Shown here piece by piece: positions 1 to 9,102 of a stretch of 64,000 nucleotides of DNA (positions are counted from its first letter, which is position 1; each line of letters opens with the position of its first letter). A program made the position numbers and the translations under genes. Origin of the DNA: Sulfidibacterium sp964549335 (GTDB lineage Bacteria; Bacteroidota; Bacteroidia; Bacteroidales; F082); the NCBI GenBank assembly GCA_964549335.1, contig CAZJUQ010000017.1, positions 62,001 to 126,000 on the forward strand, given 5' to 3'. Under the pieces are notes generated by a model. It was not told the origin of the DNA. It did no database searches and saw only the letters and a list, made by a program, of their open reading frames with translations.

Positions 1-969
1 ATGAAATGCCATCCAGAAAAACATAACCACGAACATAACCAGCCCGAGGGCAATCAACCGTTTTTTTGTCTCTTCGGGCGAGAGTTCTATTACCTGGTCT
101 TGTAAATCTTTATTTTTTGCCTTTTCCGATTCCGAAATGTCGGCGTGTTTGTAATATTTCTTAAAACCTACAAAAATGATGAACGATAAAATCATTGATG
201 CGGCGGCAACGGCAAACCCCGCACTGTACGATGTTGAAAGCGTGGATGTGTATTGTGATGTAAAGTCGGAAAGGCTTCCCGAAAATCCCATCTCTTTGGC
301 GTATTGGGCAAGTTTGTCGGCATAGGACAACGTTCCCGGGAAAGCCGATTTCATTGTTGTTGTCATTTGGTCTAAAAATGGGTGTGCGCCGTTTACCCCG
401 TCGCGGTATAGATTCGACAGGTAAGGAATTGAGTTTTCATAAACGAAGTTTTTGGCTTTTAAAATTGCATTGACAACGGCTGTGGCTGCCGAAGGTGCGA
501 AAAAGGCGCCTATGTTGATACCCATGTAAAAAATATTGAAGGCGTTATCCCTGTTGGCACTGTATTTCGGGTCGTCGTACATTTTGCCCACAAGCGCTTG
601 AAGGTTTCCTTTAAATAGTCCCGTGCCAAGTGATATTACCGCCAAGGCCGAAATTATCATTACTTTGCCGGTGCCTTGAATAAAACCGGGAAGTGCAAGC
701 AGCAAATATCCCGCAAACATGATAATGATACCGGTGATAATGGTTTTCCCGTATCCGAGCCACTTGTCGGCAATTACACCTCCGAGAATGGGTAAAAAAT
801 AGATGCCGAATAAAAATCCGCCGTAATAAGTTCCCGCTTCACTTGTGCTGAAACCGAAACGGGCTTGTAAATATAAAACAAAAATTGCCAACATGGTGTA
901 ATAGCCGAATCGCTCTCCCATATTGGCAAAAAATGCTACATATAATCCTTTGGGGTGTCCTTTAAACAT
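1..969 (-). CDS. POT-family proton/oligopeptide symporter, N-terminal part (cut by window edge)
   Basis: Reading leftwards from ATG at 969 gives 323 uninterrupted codons that run off the window at base 1, so the C-terminus is missing. The protein opens with MFKGHPKGLYVAFFANMGER followed by FGYYTM; this NMGERFGYY segment (about residues 16-24) matches the ExxERFxYY signature of proton-dependent oligopeptide transporters. Several hydrophobic helices follow. A long polar insertion separates the early helices from the later ones, and a charged stretch (about residues 270-300) precedes another helix at the truncated end. The family imports di- and tripeptides across the inner membrane using the proton gradient, which fits a peptide-scavenging organism. 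The family call is firm; substrate range is not visible. Confidence 0.9.
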   Translation of the reverse strand, partial: MFKGHPKGLYVAFFANMGERFGYYTMLAIFVLYLQARFGFSTSEAGTYYGGFLFGIYFLPILGGVIADKWLGYGKTIITGIIIMFAGYLLLALPGFIQGTGKVMIISALAVISLGTGLFKGNLQALVGKMYDDPKYSANRDNAFNIFYMGINIGAFFAPSAATAVVNAILKAKNFVYENSIPYLSNLYRDGVNGAHPFLDQMTTTMKSAFPGTLSYADKLAQYAKEMGFSGSLSDFTSQYTSTLSTSYSAGFAVAAASMILSFIIFVGFKKYYKHADISESEKAKNKDLQDQVIELSPEETKKRLIALGLVMFVVMFFWMAFH

Positions 970-1359
970 AATTTCTACTTTTAATTAAACATGATTTTCA
1001 TTAAAAAAGAGAACAAATATACATTTATTTTTTTCTTGTGAAATTCATATATGCGAGTGGAATGAATTATTTACACCGTTTAAACGATACACACTATTCT
1101 TTGTGCTTGAATTACAGTGCATGGCGGGTTTTGTATTTTGCCTTGTTTAGCGGTTTCGCAGAAAAATATTTCCGCCAATTAACCGGCTTTAATGTTTATT
1201 TGTACAAACCTGCAATAATTAATCCGTTGTGTTTTTTCAATAAAACAGTATTAAAAAAGCTGATTGCTCAAGGCAACCGATAAAAAAATTGATTAATATT
1301 GACAACCTTTACAAGTAATTTACGTATCTATAAAAATATACATCAAAAAAACAGGTATT
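970..1359. other. Intergenic region between divergent POT transporter and histidine kinase
   Basis: About 390 AT-rich bases between divergent genes. It holds the candidate transporter promoter at 1014-1021. An 81-codon open frame at 1038-1283 shows no recognisable family, signal or conserved-looking composition and is probably not a gene. No RNA gene, repeat or strong hairpin was seen. Confidence 0.5.
1014..1021 (-). promoter_or_regulatory. Candidate -7 box for the POT transporter
   Basis: The plus strand reads CAAATATA, which is TATATTTG on the minus strand and matches the Bacteroidota -7 consensus TAnnTTTG. It lies 45 bases upstream of the ATG at 969. No clear -33 TTG was found, so this rests on the -7 box only. 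Confidence 0.4.
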
Positions 1360-3402
1360 ATGGGACAGGATAAAAGTAGCGAAATTTCATATATTGAGGA
1401 GATTAGGAAGAATATAATATCAAAATTGACGGATAAACCGGACGAGAATATCATTATCATACTAAAGGGTATCCGGAAAATTTTCGATTCAACACTTTCC
1501 ATATACAACAAATTTAATGACGATTACACAAAACTTATTACATATACCAACAGACTTGAGAAATTCGAGGCGAGACCCGACAGCGCAGAGGGGCACATTT
1601 GTACCGATATTGCTTTAAAAGATATTATTAAAACCACATACATAAAAGACTTATATCAAACGGACTATTTATATACCGATAAGGCCGTAAAAGAATTTAG
1701 GTTAAGAACATATATAGGTGTTCCCGTAAAAATAAACTCCAAAGTTCTCGGTGTGTTATCCATTGTCTTTGACGAGATTGTGGAAAATAAAACCATAATG
1801 GAAAAGCTGTTGAAAAATATGGCGCGACTCATTGCCGTAGAAGAACAACACATGATGATTCTGAAAAACGAACAAAAATTAATATACAAATACCAACTCT
1901 TTTACGATACTATAAATGTGGGTATATTTACCGTGAAGGGAAATGTTATTACCGAAGCAAACAAGCACCTGTGTAGTTTGTTTAAGATGAACAAAAACGA
2001 GATAACCGGTAAAACACTGATTGAATTGTCGCCGAAATATCAACCCGACGAAAATCTATCCTCAAGGGAAATAATGGTAAGACTTAAATCTGCAACCAAA
2101 AAACGGCAAGTGTTCGAATGGGTTTTTAAAAACAAAAACAGACAGTCGTTCATTACCCAGATAACATTGACCCTTTTTAGCGACAAAAATTCGGACGAAA
2201 AAGAGATAATAGGCTTTGTCCAGGACATTACAAGGTACAAAAATCATGAACTCGAGTTGATACAAGCCCGTGAAAAAGCCGAACGTGCCGATAAATTGAA
2301 GTCTATTTTCCTTGCAAATATGTCGCACGAAATACGTACCCCTTTAAATTCGATTATAGGATTTTCGGAATTGCTTCTCGACGAAGATACAACCAAAGAG
2401 GAAGGTGTTATGTATGCCGATATGATAAAAACAGCCGGCAGGTCGCTATTGCAACTTATCGAAGATATTATCGACATATCCAAAATAGAGGCTGGGCAAC
2501 TATCCATTAAAAAAGAACCTTTCGACCTGAACGACAGCCTTGACAAACTCATGTTAAACATTGAAAAAGAGAAGCTGAACAGGGGTAAAGAGAACATATT
2601 AATAAAACTTGTTAAAGGTTATAACGGTAAAATATTGATAAATACCGACGAGATACGTTTTCATCAAATTTTTATCAATTTGTTGACCAATGCATTGAAA
2701 TTTACCGAAGAGGGCTCAATAGAGTTCGGATATATTGGTGTTTCGTCAACCTCAATACAGTTTTATGTGAAAGATACGGGCAGTGGTATTTCGCCCGAGG
2801 AGGTGCCGCTGATTTTTAAACGGTTCGGGCAGGCAACTCAAGATTACACCCAAAACAAAGACGGAAAAGGTTTGGGGTTGGCAATTACACAGTCGCTCGT
2901 AAAAATGCTTGGCGGTAATATTTGGGTTGATACAATGCCGGGAAAAGGAAGTACTTTCTATTTTACTCTTCCCATTACCGAAGATTATGCCATTAAAATC
3001 AATCCCTTGTACGGAACCAAGTTCAAAGATGTTTTCAGAGGAAAAACAATCTTAATTGTGGATAACGAAAAAGCCAATTTCCAATACATAAAAGGTAATA
3101 TTACCGGTACAGGTGCCGAGTTTATTTACTCAAAAGGGGGAAAAGAGGCCGAGGCCTATTGCATTGCACACGATAACATCGATTTGGTATTAATGGATAT
3201 TGTTATGCCCGAGGTAAACGGGTACGAAGCCACAAAAAAGATAAAAAGATTGAAACCTGAACTCCCCATAATTGCCATTACCGCTTTTAACAATAACGAA
3301 GAAAAGATAAAAAGTTTGCAGGCGGGGTGCGACGACTATCTTGTTAAACCAATAAACTTCAATGAATTATTCGGATTGCTGTCGAGATATTTGTTGAAAT
3401 AG
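1360..3402 (+). CDS. Hybrid sensor histidine kinase (GAF-PAS-HisKA-HATPase-REC)
   Basis: 680 residues with no signal peptide or clear membrane helix, so a soluble cytoplasmic sensor. A GAF-like region spans about residues 40-160 (with RTYIGVPVKI and SKVLGVLSIV) and a PAS fold about 178-290 (NVGIFTVKGNVITEANK). The HisKA H-box FLANMSHEIRTPLNSIIGF places the phosphorylated His at 323. N-box (NLLTNALKFTEEG), G1 (DTGSGI) and G2 (GKGLGLA) follow. A C-terminal receiver domain (about 560-680) has the acceptor Asp613 in LVLMDIVMPE and the conserved Lys in LVKP. No DNA-binding output or partner regulator lies beside it, so phosphate probably passes to an unlinked protein. recQ follows 54 bases downstream on the same strand without a visible terminator. 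The input signal is unknown. Confidence 0.9.
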   Translation: MGQDKSSEISYIEEIRKNIISKLTDKPDENIIIILKGIRKIFDSTLSIYNKFNDDYTKLITYTNRLEKFEARPDSAEGHICTDIALKDIIKTTYIKDLYQTDYLYTDKAVKEFRLRTYIGVPVKINSKVLGVLSIVFDEIVENKTIMEKLLKNMARLIAVEEQHMMILKNEQKLIYKYQLFYDTINVGIFTVKGNVITEANKHLCSLFKMNKNEITGKTLIELSPKYQPDENLSSREIMVRLKSATKKRQVFEWVFKNKNRQSFITQITLTLFSDKNSDEKEIIGFVQDITRYKNHELELIQAREKAERADKLKSIFLANMSHEIRTPLNSIIGFSELLLDEDTTKEEGVMYADMIKTAGRSLLQLIEDIIDISKIEAGQLSIKKEPFDLNDSLDKLMLNIEKEKLNRGKENILIKLVKGYNGKILINTDEIRFHQIFINLLTNALKFTEEGSIEFGYIGVSSTSIQFYVKDTGSGISPEEVPLIFKRFGQATQDYTQNKDGKGLGLAITQSLVKMLGGNIWVDTMPGKGSTFYFTLPITEDYAIKINPLYGTKFKDVFRGKTILIVDNEKANFQYIKGNITGTGAEFIYSKGGKEAEAYCIAHDNIDLVLMDIVMPEVNGYEATKKIKRLKPELPIIAITAFNNNEEKIKSLQAGCDDYLVKPINFNELFGLLSRYLLK

Positions 3403-3456
3403 AGATTCTGCCTTTTTTTCGTAATTTAGCTACTTTTTAAGCTAAAAACAAGAGTA

Positions 3457-5385
3457 TTGAGTACACAAGCAAAACAGGTATTGTATAAATACTGGGGTTA
3501 TCACTCTTTCAGACCGATGCAGGAGGAGATTATCGATTCGGTATTGCTTGGTTTTGATACTGTTGCATTGTTGCCGACGGGAGGAGGAAAATCGCTCTGT
3601 TTTCAAATTCCCGCCCTCGTCAACGAAGGTACATGTTTGGTGATAACACCTCTCATAGCCCTGATGAGCGACCAGGTGGAGCGCCTGGTCAAAATGAATA
3701 TCCCCGCAAAGGCACTGCATACAGGTATGTATTATACCGAAATAGAATCGGTGCTTAACAATGCCGTCCACGGAAGACTCAAGTTTTTGTATGTTTCTCC
3801 CGAAAGGTTGATGAACCGTGTTTTTCAGCAAGCTTTGTACGATATTCCGGTTAATTTGATTGCCGTTGACGAGGCGCATTGTATCTCGCAATGGGGATAC
3901 GACTTCCGTCCTCCCTATTTGAAAATTGCCGAAATAAGGGAAATAATACCTGATGTCCCGGTGCTTGCCCTTACCGCTACTGCCACTCCGGAAGTGGTTG
4001 ACGATATTCAGGACAAACTCAAATTTAAAAAACGCAACCTCTTTAAAGCGGGTTTCGAAAGAAAAAATTTGTCGTACGGAATTTTTCACGAAAACGATAA
4101 GACGGCAAGAATGTTGCGCTTATTGAAAAACGAAACGGGGACGGCTATAGTTTATGTTAGAAACAGGAAAAAAACAAAAGAACTTGCCGAAATACTCAAC
4201 AAAAACAATATCTCCGCCACATTTTACCATGCAGGACTTAATGCAACCCAACGTGCCGCCAGACAGCACGACTGGACAAAAAACCGCGTCAGAGTGATGG
4301 TCGCCACAAACGCTTTCGGTATGGGTATCGATAAGCCCGATGTGCGCCAGGTAATACATTACAACCTCCCTTCCGATATCGAATCGTATTTTCAAGAAGC
4401 AGGTCGTGCGGGCAGAGACGGAAAACCGGCAAAGGCATCCTTGCTGTTCAACGAAACCGACATAAAATTTGCACGTAAAAATATTGATGACTCCTTTCCC
4501 GAACCGGATTTTATAAGGAATGTTTACAATGCTTTGGGAAACTTTTTCCGGCTTCCCGAAGGCTCGGGAAAAGATGTGGGTTTCGATTTTAAAATTATCG
4601 ATTTCGTTAAAACTTACGACCTGCCGTTGATACCGGCATACAATGCCATAAAATTCCTCGAAAAAGAGGGATACATCGCTTACGACGAGTCGGCTGGAAG
4701 ATTCTCGAAAATTAAAATAACCTCCGACAACGAAACCCTATACCGCTTTATTGTTGAAAACCCGAAGTATGAAATTCTCATAAAAGAGATTTTACGTTCG
4801 TACGGAGGTATTTTCTCCGATTATGTTCCCGTTAACGAACGCCAAATAGCAAAACGTGCCGGCGAAAAGGTGGAAAAGGTTTTTGAAAAGCTCGGCTATC
4901 TTTCCAAAATTAAGATACTCAGTTACGTCCCCGTAAAAACCGTCCCGCAGATATTTTACAATGTCGAAAGACTCCCCAAAAGTTATATCACCCTTTCCAA
5001 GGATAATTATAAAAACCTCAAAGAGGCTGCAGTTAAACGTCTCAACGCTTTTATCGACTTTTTGACCAACGATAAAGAGTGCCGGAGTTTGCAATTATTA
5101 CGATACTTCGGCGAACATAAAAACAACAGATGCGGTATTTGTGATGTCTGCCTGAAAATTGATGCTACCGAACTCGATACCGGCCGTTTTGAAAATATTA
5201 AAAAACAACTTATCGACCTGGTCTCGTCAAAACCGAGGAGAGTTGATGAATTAATATCCCTGATTGACGGTTTTGAAGAAGATGAAGTAATCTCCACCGT
5301 GGAGTGGCTTATCGACCATAATACTTTTACACGGCTTAAAGACAATAAAATTTCGTGTACCGGACAGCTCGACTTTGATTTCTAA
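3457..5385 (+). CDS. recQ: ATP-dependent DNA helicase RecQ (no HRDC domain)
   Basis: 642 residues. The start is TTG at 3457: the first in-frame ATG (residue 21) would remove the conserved YWGYHSFRPMQEE Q-motif region. Walker A is TGGGKS (41-46) and the DEAH box is at 138-141 in AVDEAHCISQWGYDFRP. The second helicase domain carries TNAFGMGIDKPDVR and QEAGRAGRDGKP. Four zinc cysteines are visible (542, 559, 562, 565) in the RecQ C-terminal zinc module. The last ~70 residues do not resemble an HRDC domain, unlike E. coli RecQ. The enzyme unwinds DNA 3'-5' during recombination and fork repair. It may be cotranscribed with the kinase upstream. Confidence 0.95.
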   Translation: MSTQAKQVLYKYWGYHSFRPMQEEIIDSVLLGFDTVALLPTGGGKSLCFQIPALVNEGTCLVITPLIALMSDQVERLVKMNIPAKALHTGMYYTEIESVLNNAVHGRLKFLYVSPERLMNRVFQQALYDIPVNLIAVDEAHCISQWGYDFRPPYLKIAEIREIIPDVPVLALTATATPEVVDDIQDKLKFKKRNLFKAGFERKNLSYGIFHENDKTARMLRLLKNETGTAIVYVRNRKKTKELAEILNKNNISATFYHAGLNATQRAARQHDWTKNRVRVMVATNAFGMGIDKPDVRQVIHYNLPSDIESYFQEAGRAGRDGKPAKASLLFNETDIKFARKNIDDSFPEPDFIRNVYNALGNFFRLPEGSGKDVGFDFKIIDFVKTYDLPLIPAYNAIKFLEKEGYIAYDESAGRFSKIKITSDNETLYRFIVENPKYEILIKEILRSYGGIFSDYVPVNERQIAKRAGEKVEKVFEKLGYLSKIKILSYVPVKTVPQIFYNVERLPKSYITLSKDNYKNLKEAAVKRLNAFIDFLTNDKECRSLQLLRYFGEHKNNRCGICDVCLKIDATELDTGRFENIKKQLIDLVSSKPRRVDELISLIDGFEEDEVISTVEWLIDHNTFTRLKDNKISCTGQLDFDF

Positions 5386-5400
5386 AAAATTATTAAAGGA

Positions 5401-5432
5401 TATATTTGTCATCATTAACTTTTTTAACTTTG
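5401..5432 (+). promoter_or_regulatory. Two candidate -7 boxes upstream of nnr
   Basis: TATATTTG at 5401-5408 and TAACTTTG at 5425-5432 both match TAnnTTTG. The downstream one would give a leader of about 135 bases before the ATG at 5575. That leader contains a short hairpin (CAGGA/TCCTG near 5530-5545) but no recognised riboswitch. Confidence 0.4.
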
Positions 5433-5574
5433 TGCTTTATGCAGGCACAAATATCTGTTTAGTGAGTAATGGAAAATCAGATGTGGTTTCCCAATTATTC
5501 CGGTTGTAATGTAAATTGTTTGCCTGCGACAGGAAAATATCCTGAAAGAGAATTTGAATAAAAAATTAATAAAG

Positions 5575-7083
5575 ATGAAAATATTACCAGTTGATAAAAT
5601 ACGTGAAGCGGATGCTTACACAATAAAAAACGAACCCATTGCCGACATCGACCTCATGGAGCGTGCAGCGGGACAACTTTTTAACTGGATAGCCAAAAAG
5701 GTTGACACCACTCACCGTTTTTATATCATTGCCGGACTTGGCAATAACGGCGGCGACGGACTTGCTTTGGCACGAATGCTCAAAAATGCAGGATATTACG
5801 TTGAGGTGTTTGTGATACGGTATTCCGGAAAAACTTCGGATAACTTTGCCCGGAACCTTGAACGGTTTAAAAATGTCGGTGCCGAATTTTTGTTCGATAT
5901 TATACCCGAAAACAACATCTTTCCCGGTACGGGCGACGAGGATATAATTGTTGATGCCGTTTTCGGCTCGGGTTTGACAAGACCCGTTACAGGTTTTATT
6001 GCGGATGTCATTGACAAACTAAATAGAAGTAATTCAGTTAAAATCTCCATAGATATACCGTCGGGACTTTTTGCCGACAAAAGTTCTATAAAAGAGGGAG
6101 GAGCCGTTGTGCGGGCTGATTATACCCTTACTTTCCAGAATCCCAAACTCGCCTTTTTAATGCCCGAAAACGATGCTTACGTTGGCAAGTGGGTGGTTCT
6201 CGATATAGGTTTGCACCAAGAATACCTTAACGGTGTGGAAGTTGACAATTTCTACATAACAAAAAACGATGTTAAAGGAATGATATTACCACGCCGGAAA
6301 TTTTCGCACAAAGGGACCTTCGGGCATGCTTTGCTGATTGCGGGAAGTTACGGCAAAACAGGAGCTGCCGTTCTTGCTGCAAAAGCGGCTTTGCGCAGCG
6401 GAGTGGGACTTTTGCATGTGCATATTCCGAAGTCGAGTTATGCTATTATGCAAACGGCAATCCCCGAAGCCATGCTCAGCATCGACAGGTACGAAAACCA
6501 CTTTTCGGAAGTCCCCGGTATGGCCATGTACAATGCAGTGGGAATAGGTCCCGGACTCGGAAAAGAACACCAGTCGCAAATGGCACTCAAAGTTTTAATT
6601 CAAAATTTTAGATTCCCGGCGGTTTTTGATGCCGATGCCCTCAATATCCTGTCGGAAAATAAAACATGGCTCTCCTTTTTGTCGCCCGGTACTATCCTCA
6701 CACCCCACCCGAAAGAGTTTGAAAGACTTGCCGGTAAATGGAGCGACGATTTTGAAAAAATAAAATTGCAAAAGGATTTCGCCCGTAAATACAATGTTAT
6801 TGTGGTTCTTAAAGGAGCACACACATCTGTTTGCCTCCCCTCGGGAAAATGTTTTTTCAATTCTACCGGAAATCCGGGAATGGCAACAGCAGGCAGCGGC
6901 GACGTTTTAACGGGTATAATTACTGCACTTCTCGCTCAAAGATATTCGCCCGAAAAGGCGGCTGTGCTCGGTGTTTATGTACACGGTTTGGCAGGTGATA
7001 TCTCGGCTAAACAAAAGGGACAAATATCAATGATAGCAAGCGATATTGTTGATAATTTGGGTAAAGCCTTCCGGAAAATTTAA
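5575..7083 (+). CDS. nnr: Bifunctional NAD(P)H-hydrate epimerase / ADP- or ATP-dependent dehydratase
   Basis: 502 residues from ATG 5575; a TTG seven codons upstream (5554) is open but unneeded, since family members begin with MKIL-type sequences close to VDKIREAD. The N-terminal YjeF_N half (about residues 1-215) carries the Rossmann motif AGLGNNGGDGLALARML and IPSGL, and acts as the NAD(P)HX epimerase. The C-terminal half (about 225-500) is the ribokinase-like dehydratase with VLKGAHT and the signature GNPGMATAGSGDVLTG. Together the two activities repair hydrated NADH and NADPH in the cytoplasm. The fusion is the usual arrangement in many bacteria. It is separated from the next operon by 218 bases containing a promoter. 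Confidence 0.95.
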   Translation: MKILPVDKIREADAYTIKNEPIADIDLMERAAGQLFNWIAKKVDTTHRFYIIAGLGNNGGDGLALARMLKNAGYYVEVFVIRYSGKTSDNFARNLERFKNVGAEFLFDIIPENNIFPGTGDEDIIVDAVFGSGLTRPVTGFIADVIDKLNRSNSVKISIDIPSGLFADKSSIKEGGAVVRADYTLTFQNPKLAFLMPENDAYVGKWVVLDIGLHQEYLNGVEVDNFYITKNDVKGMILPRRKFSHKGTFGHALLIAGSYGKTGAAVLAAKAALRSGVGLLHVHIPKSSYAIMQTAIPEAMLSIDRYENHFSEVPGMAMYNAVGIGPGLGKEHQSQMALKVLIQNFRFPAVFDADALNILSENKTWLSFLSPGTILTPHPKEFERLAGKWSDDFEKIKLQKDFARKYNVIVVLKGAHTSVCLPSGKCFFNSTGNPGMATAGSGDVLTGIITALLAQRYSPEKAAVLGVYVHGLAGDISAKQKGQISMIASDIVDNLGKAFRKI

Positions 7084-7278
7084 AGAAAATTATCTCTCTA
7101 TATTTTGGCATAGGCAAACCTATTCTATTCGACTCTGTTTTTTGCATGCCGGAGTGTTGTCTGTGTATTTGACACAACTAACCCCTTTAATGCGGTTTCC
7201 ACCGGTATATTTCATGGAAAAACAAACCCTCAACAACGGTCATATATTACCTCCGGTAACGGTTTCGGTATTTTTTTA

Positions 7279-7286
7279 TATTTTTG
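7279..7286 (+). promoter_or_regulatory. Candidate -7 box for the AMP nucleosidase operon
   Basis: TATTTTTG matches TAnnTTTG and lies 16 bases before the ATG at 7302, giving a very short leader. No convincing -33 TTG at the expected spacing. Confidence 0.45.
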
Positions 7287-7301
7287 CAACCAAAATAATT
7301 C

Positions 7302-8072
7302 ATGAAAACAAAAGAGGAAATTGTTAAAGATTGGTTGCCGCGTTACACCGGTATGCCGCTCGAAGAATTCGGTAAATATATACTGCTGACCAATTTTGCC
7401 CAATATTTGGAAATTTTTGCCCGAAAAAACAATGCTCAAATAAAGGGAAAAGGTCGTCCCATGCAAGCGGTTTCGTCGCACGATATTACGATGATAAATT
7501 TCGGAATAGGAAGTTCCAATGCCGCAACGATAATGGACCTGCTGGGAGCAATAAAACCAAAAGCCGCTCTTTTCCTCGGAAAGTGCGGTGGGCTGAAAAA
7601 GAAAAACAGTGTAGGCGATTTGATACTGCCTATTGCCGCAATCAGGGGCGAAGGTACATCCAACGATTATTTCCCTAAAAATGTTCCAGCACTCCCTGCT
7701 TTTAGCCTTCAAAAAGCAATCTCGACGACCATTCGCGAAGAGGCTCGTGACTACTGGACGGGTACCGTTTATACCACTAACCGCAGAGTTTGGGAGCACG
7801 ATAACAAATTTAAAAAGTTGCTTAAAAAAACACGAAGTATGGCTATTGATATGGAGACGGCTACAATATTCATGGTGGGTTTCGCCAATAAAATTCCCAC
7901 CGGTGCCCTCTTGCTTGTTACCGACCAGCCAATGATACCCGACGGTGTTAAAACTTCCGAAAGCGATAAATCGGTTAACGAAAAATTTGTGGAACTCCAT
8001 GTGCGTATCGGCGAAAAATCGTTGGAACAACTTATTAATAAAGGATTAACGGTAAAACACCTGAGATTTTAA
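7302..8072 (+). CDS. amn: AMP nucleosidase
   Basis: 256 residues, the size of the short Bacteroidota AMP nucleosidases rather than the ~480-residue E. coli form. It belongs to the nucleoside phosphorylase superfamily: ITMINFGIGSSNAATIMDLL and LFLGKCGGLKKKNSVGDLILP form the substrate pocket, AIDMETATIF carries the ribose-binding Met-Glu, and LLVTDQP carries the base-contacting Asp. It hydrolyses AMP to adenine and ribose 5-phosphate, so it links adenylate levels to purine salvage. It heads a tightly packed set: holA starts 2 bases after its stop codon. Confidence 0.9.
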   Translation: MKTKEEIVKDWLPRYTGMPLEEFGKYILLTNFAQYLEIFARKNNAQIKGKGRPMQAVSSHDITMINFGIGSSNAATIMDLLGAIKPKAALFLGKCGGLKKKNSVGDLILPIAAIRGEGTSNDYFPKNVPALPAFSLQKAISTTIREEARDYWTGTVYTTNRRVWEHDNKFKKLLKKTRSMAIDMETATIFMVGFANKIPTGALLLVTDQPMIPDGVKTSESDKSVNEKFVELHVRIGEKSLEQLINKGLTVKHLRF

Positions 8073-8074
8073 CC

Positions 8075-9079
8075 GTGGAATATCAACAAATTTTAAAAGA
8101 ACTTAAAAACAAAAAATATCTCCCCGTATATTTCTTTTACGGCGAAGAACCCTTCTATATTGACAAATTAATCTCCTTTATGGAGAATAACATAATAGAA
8201 GAGGAGCAGGCCGATTTCGGTAAAACCGTAGTGTACGGACGTGACACGAATATTGAACGGATACTCTTTTCGGCTCGCGAATATTCAATGTTCGGAGGTT
8301 ACAAGTTGATTATTGTAAAAGAAGCACAAGATTTGAAAACCGTCGAACCCCTCGAACAATATGTAAAATCGCCCACGCCGACAACCATTTTGGTTTTTGC
8401 ATACAAATACAAAAATCTGGATAAGCGCAAAACTCTGTACAAACTTCTGAACAAAAGCAATAATGCCGTTGTGTTCGAATCGAAAAAGTTGTACGACAAT
8501 CAGTTGCCCGCATGGATAGAAAAATGGATACTCGGCATGGGATATACAATAGAACCTAAAGCCGTGATGTTGCTCGCCGACCACCTCGGTAACGATTTGA
8601 GCCGTATTGATAACGAATTGCAAAAACTGACACTCTTTTTAAAGCCCGGCGAAAAGATAACCGTTGACATAGTTGAAAACAATATCGGAATAAGTAAAGA
8701 GTTTAATGCTTTTGAACTTACCGCCGCCCTCGGAAAAAAGGATGTTTACAAAGCTTTGAGAATAGTAAATTATTTTGAGGCAAATCCGAAACAGGGTCCT
8801 CTTCCGCTTTTGGCACCTACTATTTTTAATTACTTTGTTAAAATATTGTTGACACACAAAAACGGTAATCTCAGTGATAACGATTTGGCTAAAGTTATAG
8901 GCGGGGCGTCTTTTTTTGTTAAGGAATACCGTAATGCGGCAAAACTTTATCCTCTGAAACAGATTCCCTCTATTTTTTCGATGGTAAAAGAGCTTGATAT
9001 GAAAAGCAAGGGTATTGATACTGCCGATTCAACAGGTTACGGTTTTTTAAAAGAGATTGTTTTGAAACTTTGCGTCTGA
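8075..9079 (+). CDS. holA: DNA polymerase III subunit delta
   Basis: 334 residues, start GTG at 8075 directly after the amn stop; the next in-frame Met (residue 36) would delete the conserved YLPVYFFYGEEPFYIDKLI segment. This N-terminal region is the diverged AAA+ clamp-loader fold of delta, which lacks a Walker A motif as expected. The C-terminal helical collar region contains GISKEFNAFELTAALGKKDV, typical of HolA. Delta opens the beta clamp during replication. Its only partner in this window is dnaX at 51432-53201. Its last codons overlap a possible upstream TTG of the next gene, so translation may be coupled. Confidence 0.9.
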   Translation: MEYQQILKELKNKKYLPVYFFYGEEPFYIDKLISFMENNIIEEEQADFGKTVVYGRDTNIERILFSAREYSMFGGYKLIIVKEAQDLKTVEPLEQYVKSPTPTTILVFAYKYKNLDKRKTLYKLLNKSNNAVVFESKKLYDNQLPAWIEKWILGMGYTIEPKAVMLLADHLGNDLSRIDNELQKLTLFLKPGEKITVDIVENNIGISKEFNAFELTAALGKKDVYKALRIVNYFEANPKQGPLPLLAPTIFNYFVKILLTHKNGNLSDNDLAKVIGGASFFVKEYRNAAKLYPLKQIPSIFSMVKELDMKSKGIDTADSTGYGFLKEIVLKLCV

Positions 9080-9102
9080 GATTTTTTTACCGCTTTGCAT
9101 AT

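Noticed and set aside
1038..1283. 81-codon open frame in the first intergenic region
   Set aside because: No family, signal or coding-like composition, and it covers the area just after the candidate transporter promoter.
7046..7327. 93-codon frame spanning the end of nnr and the start of amn
   Set aside because: It overlaps two solid genes in other frames and includes their intergenic promoter.
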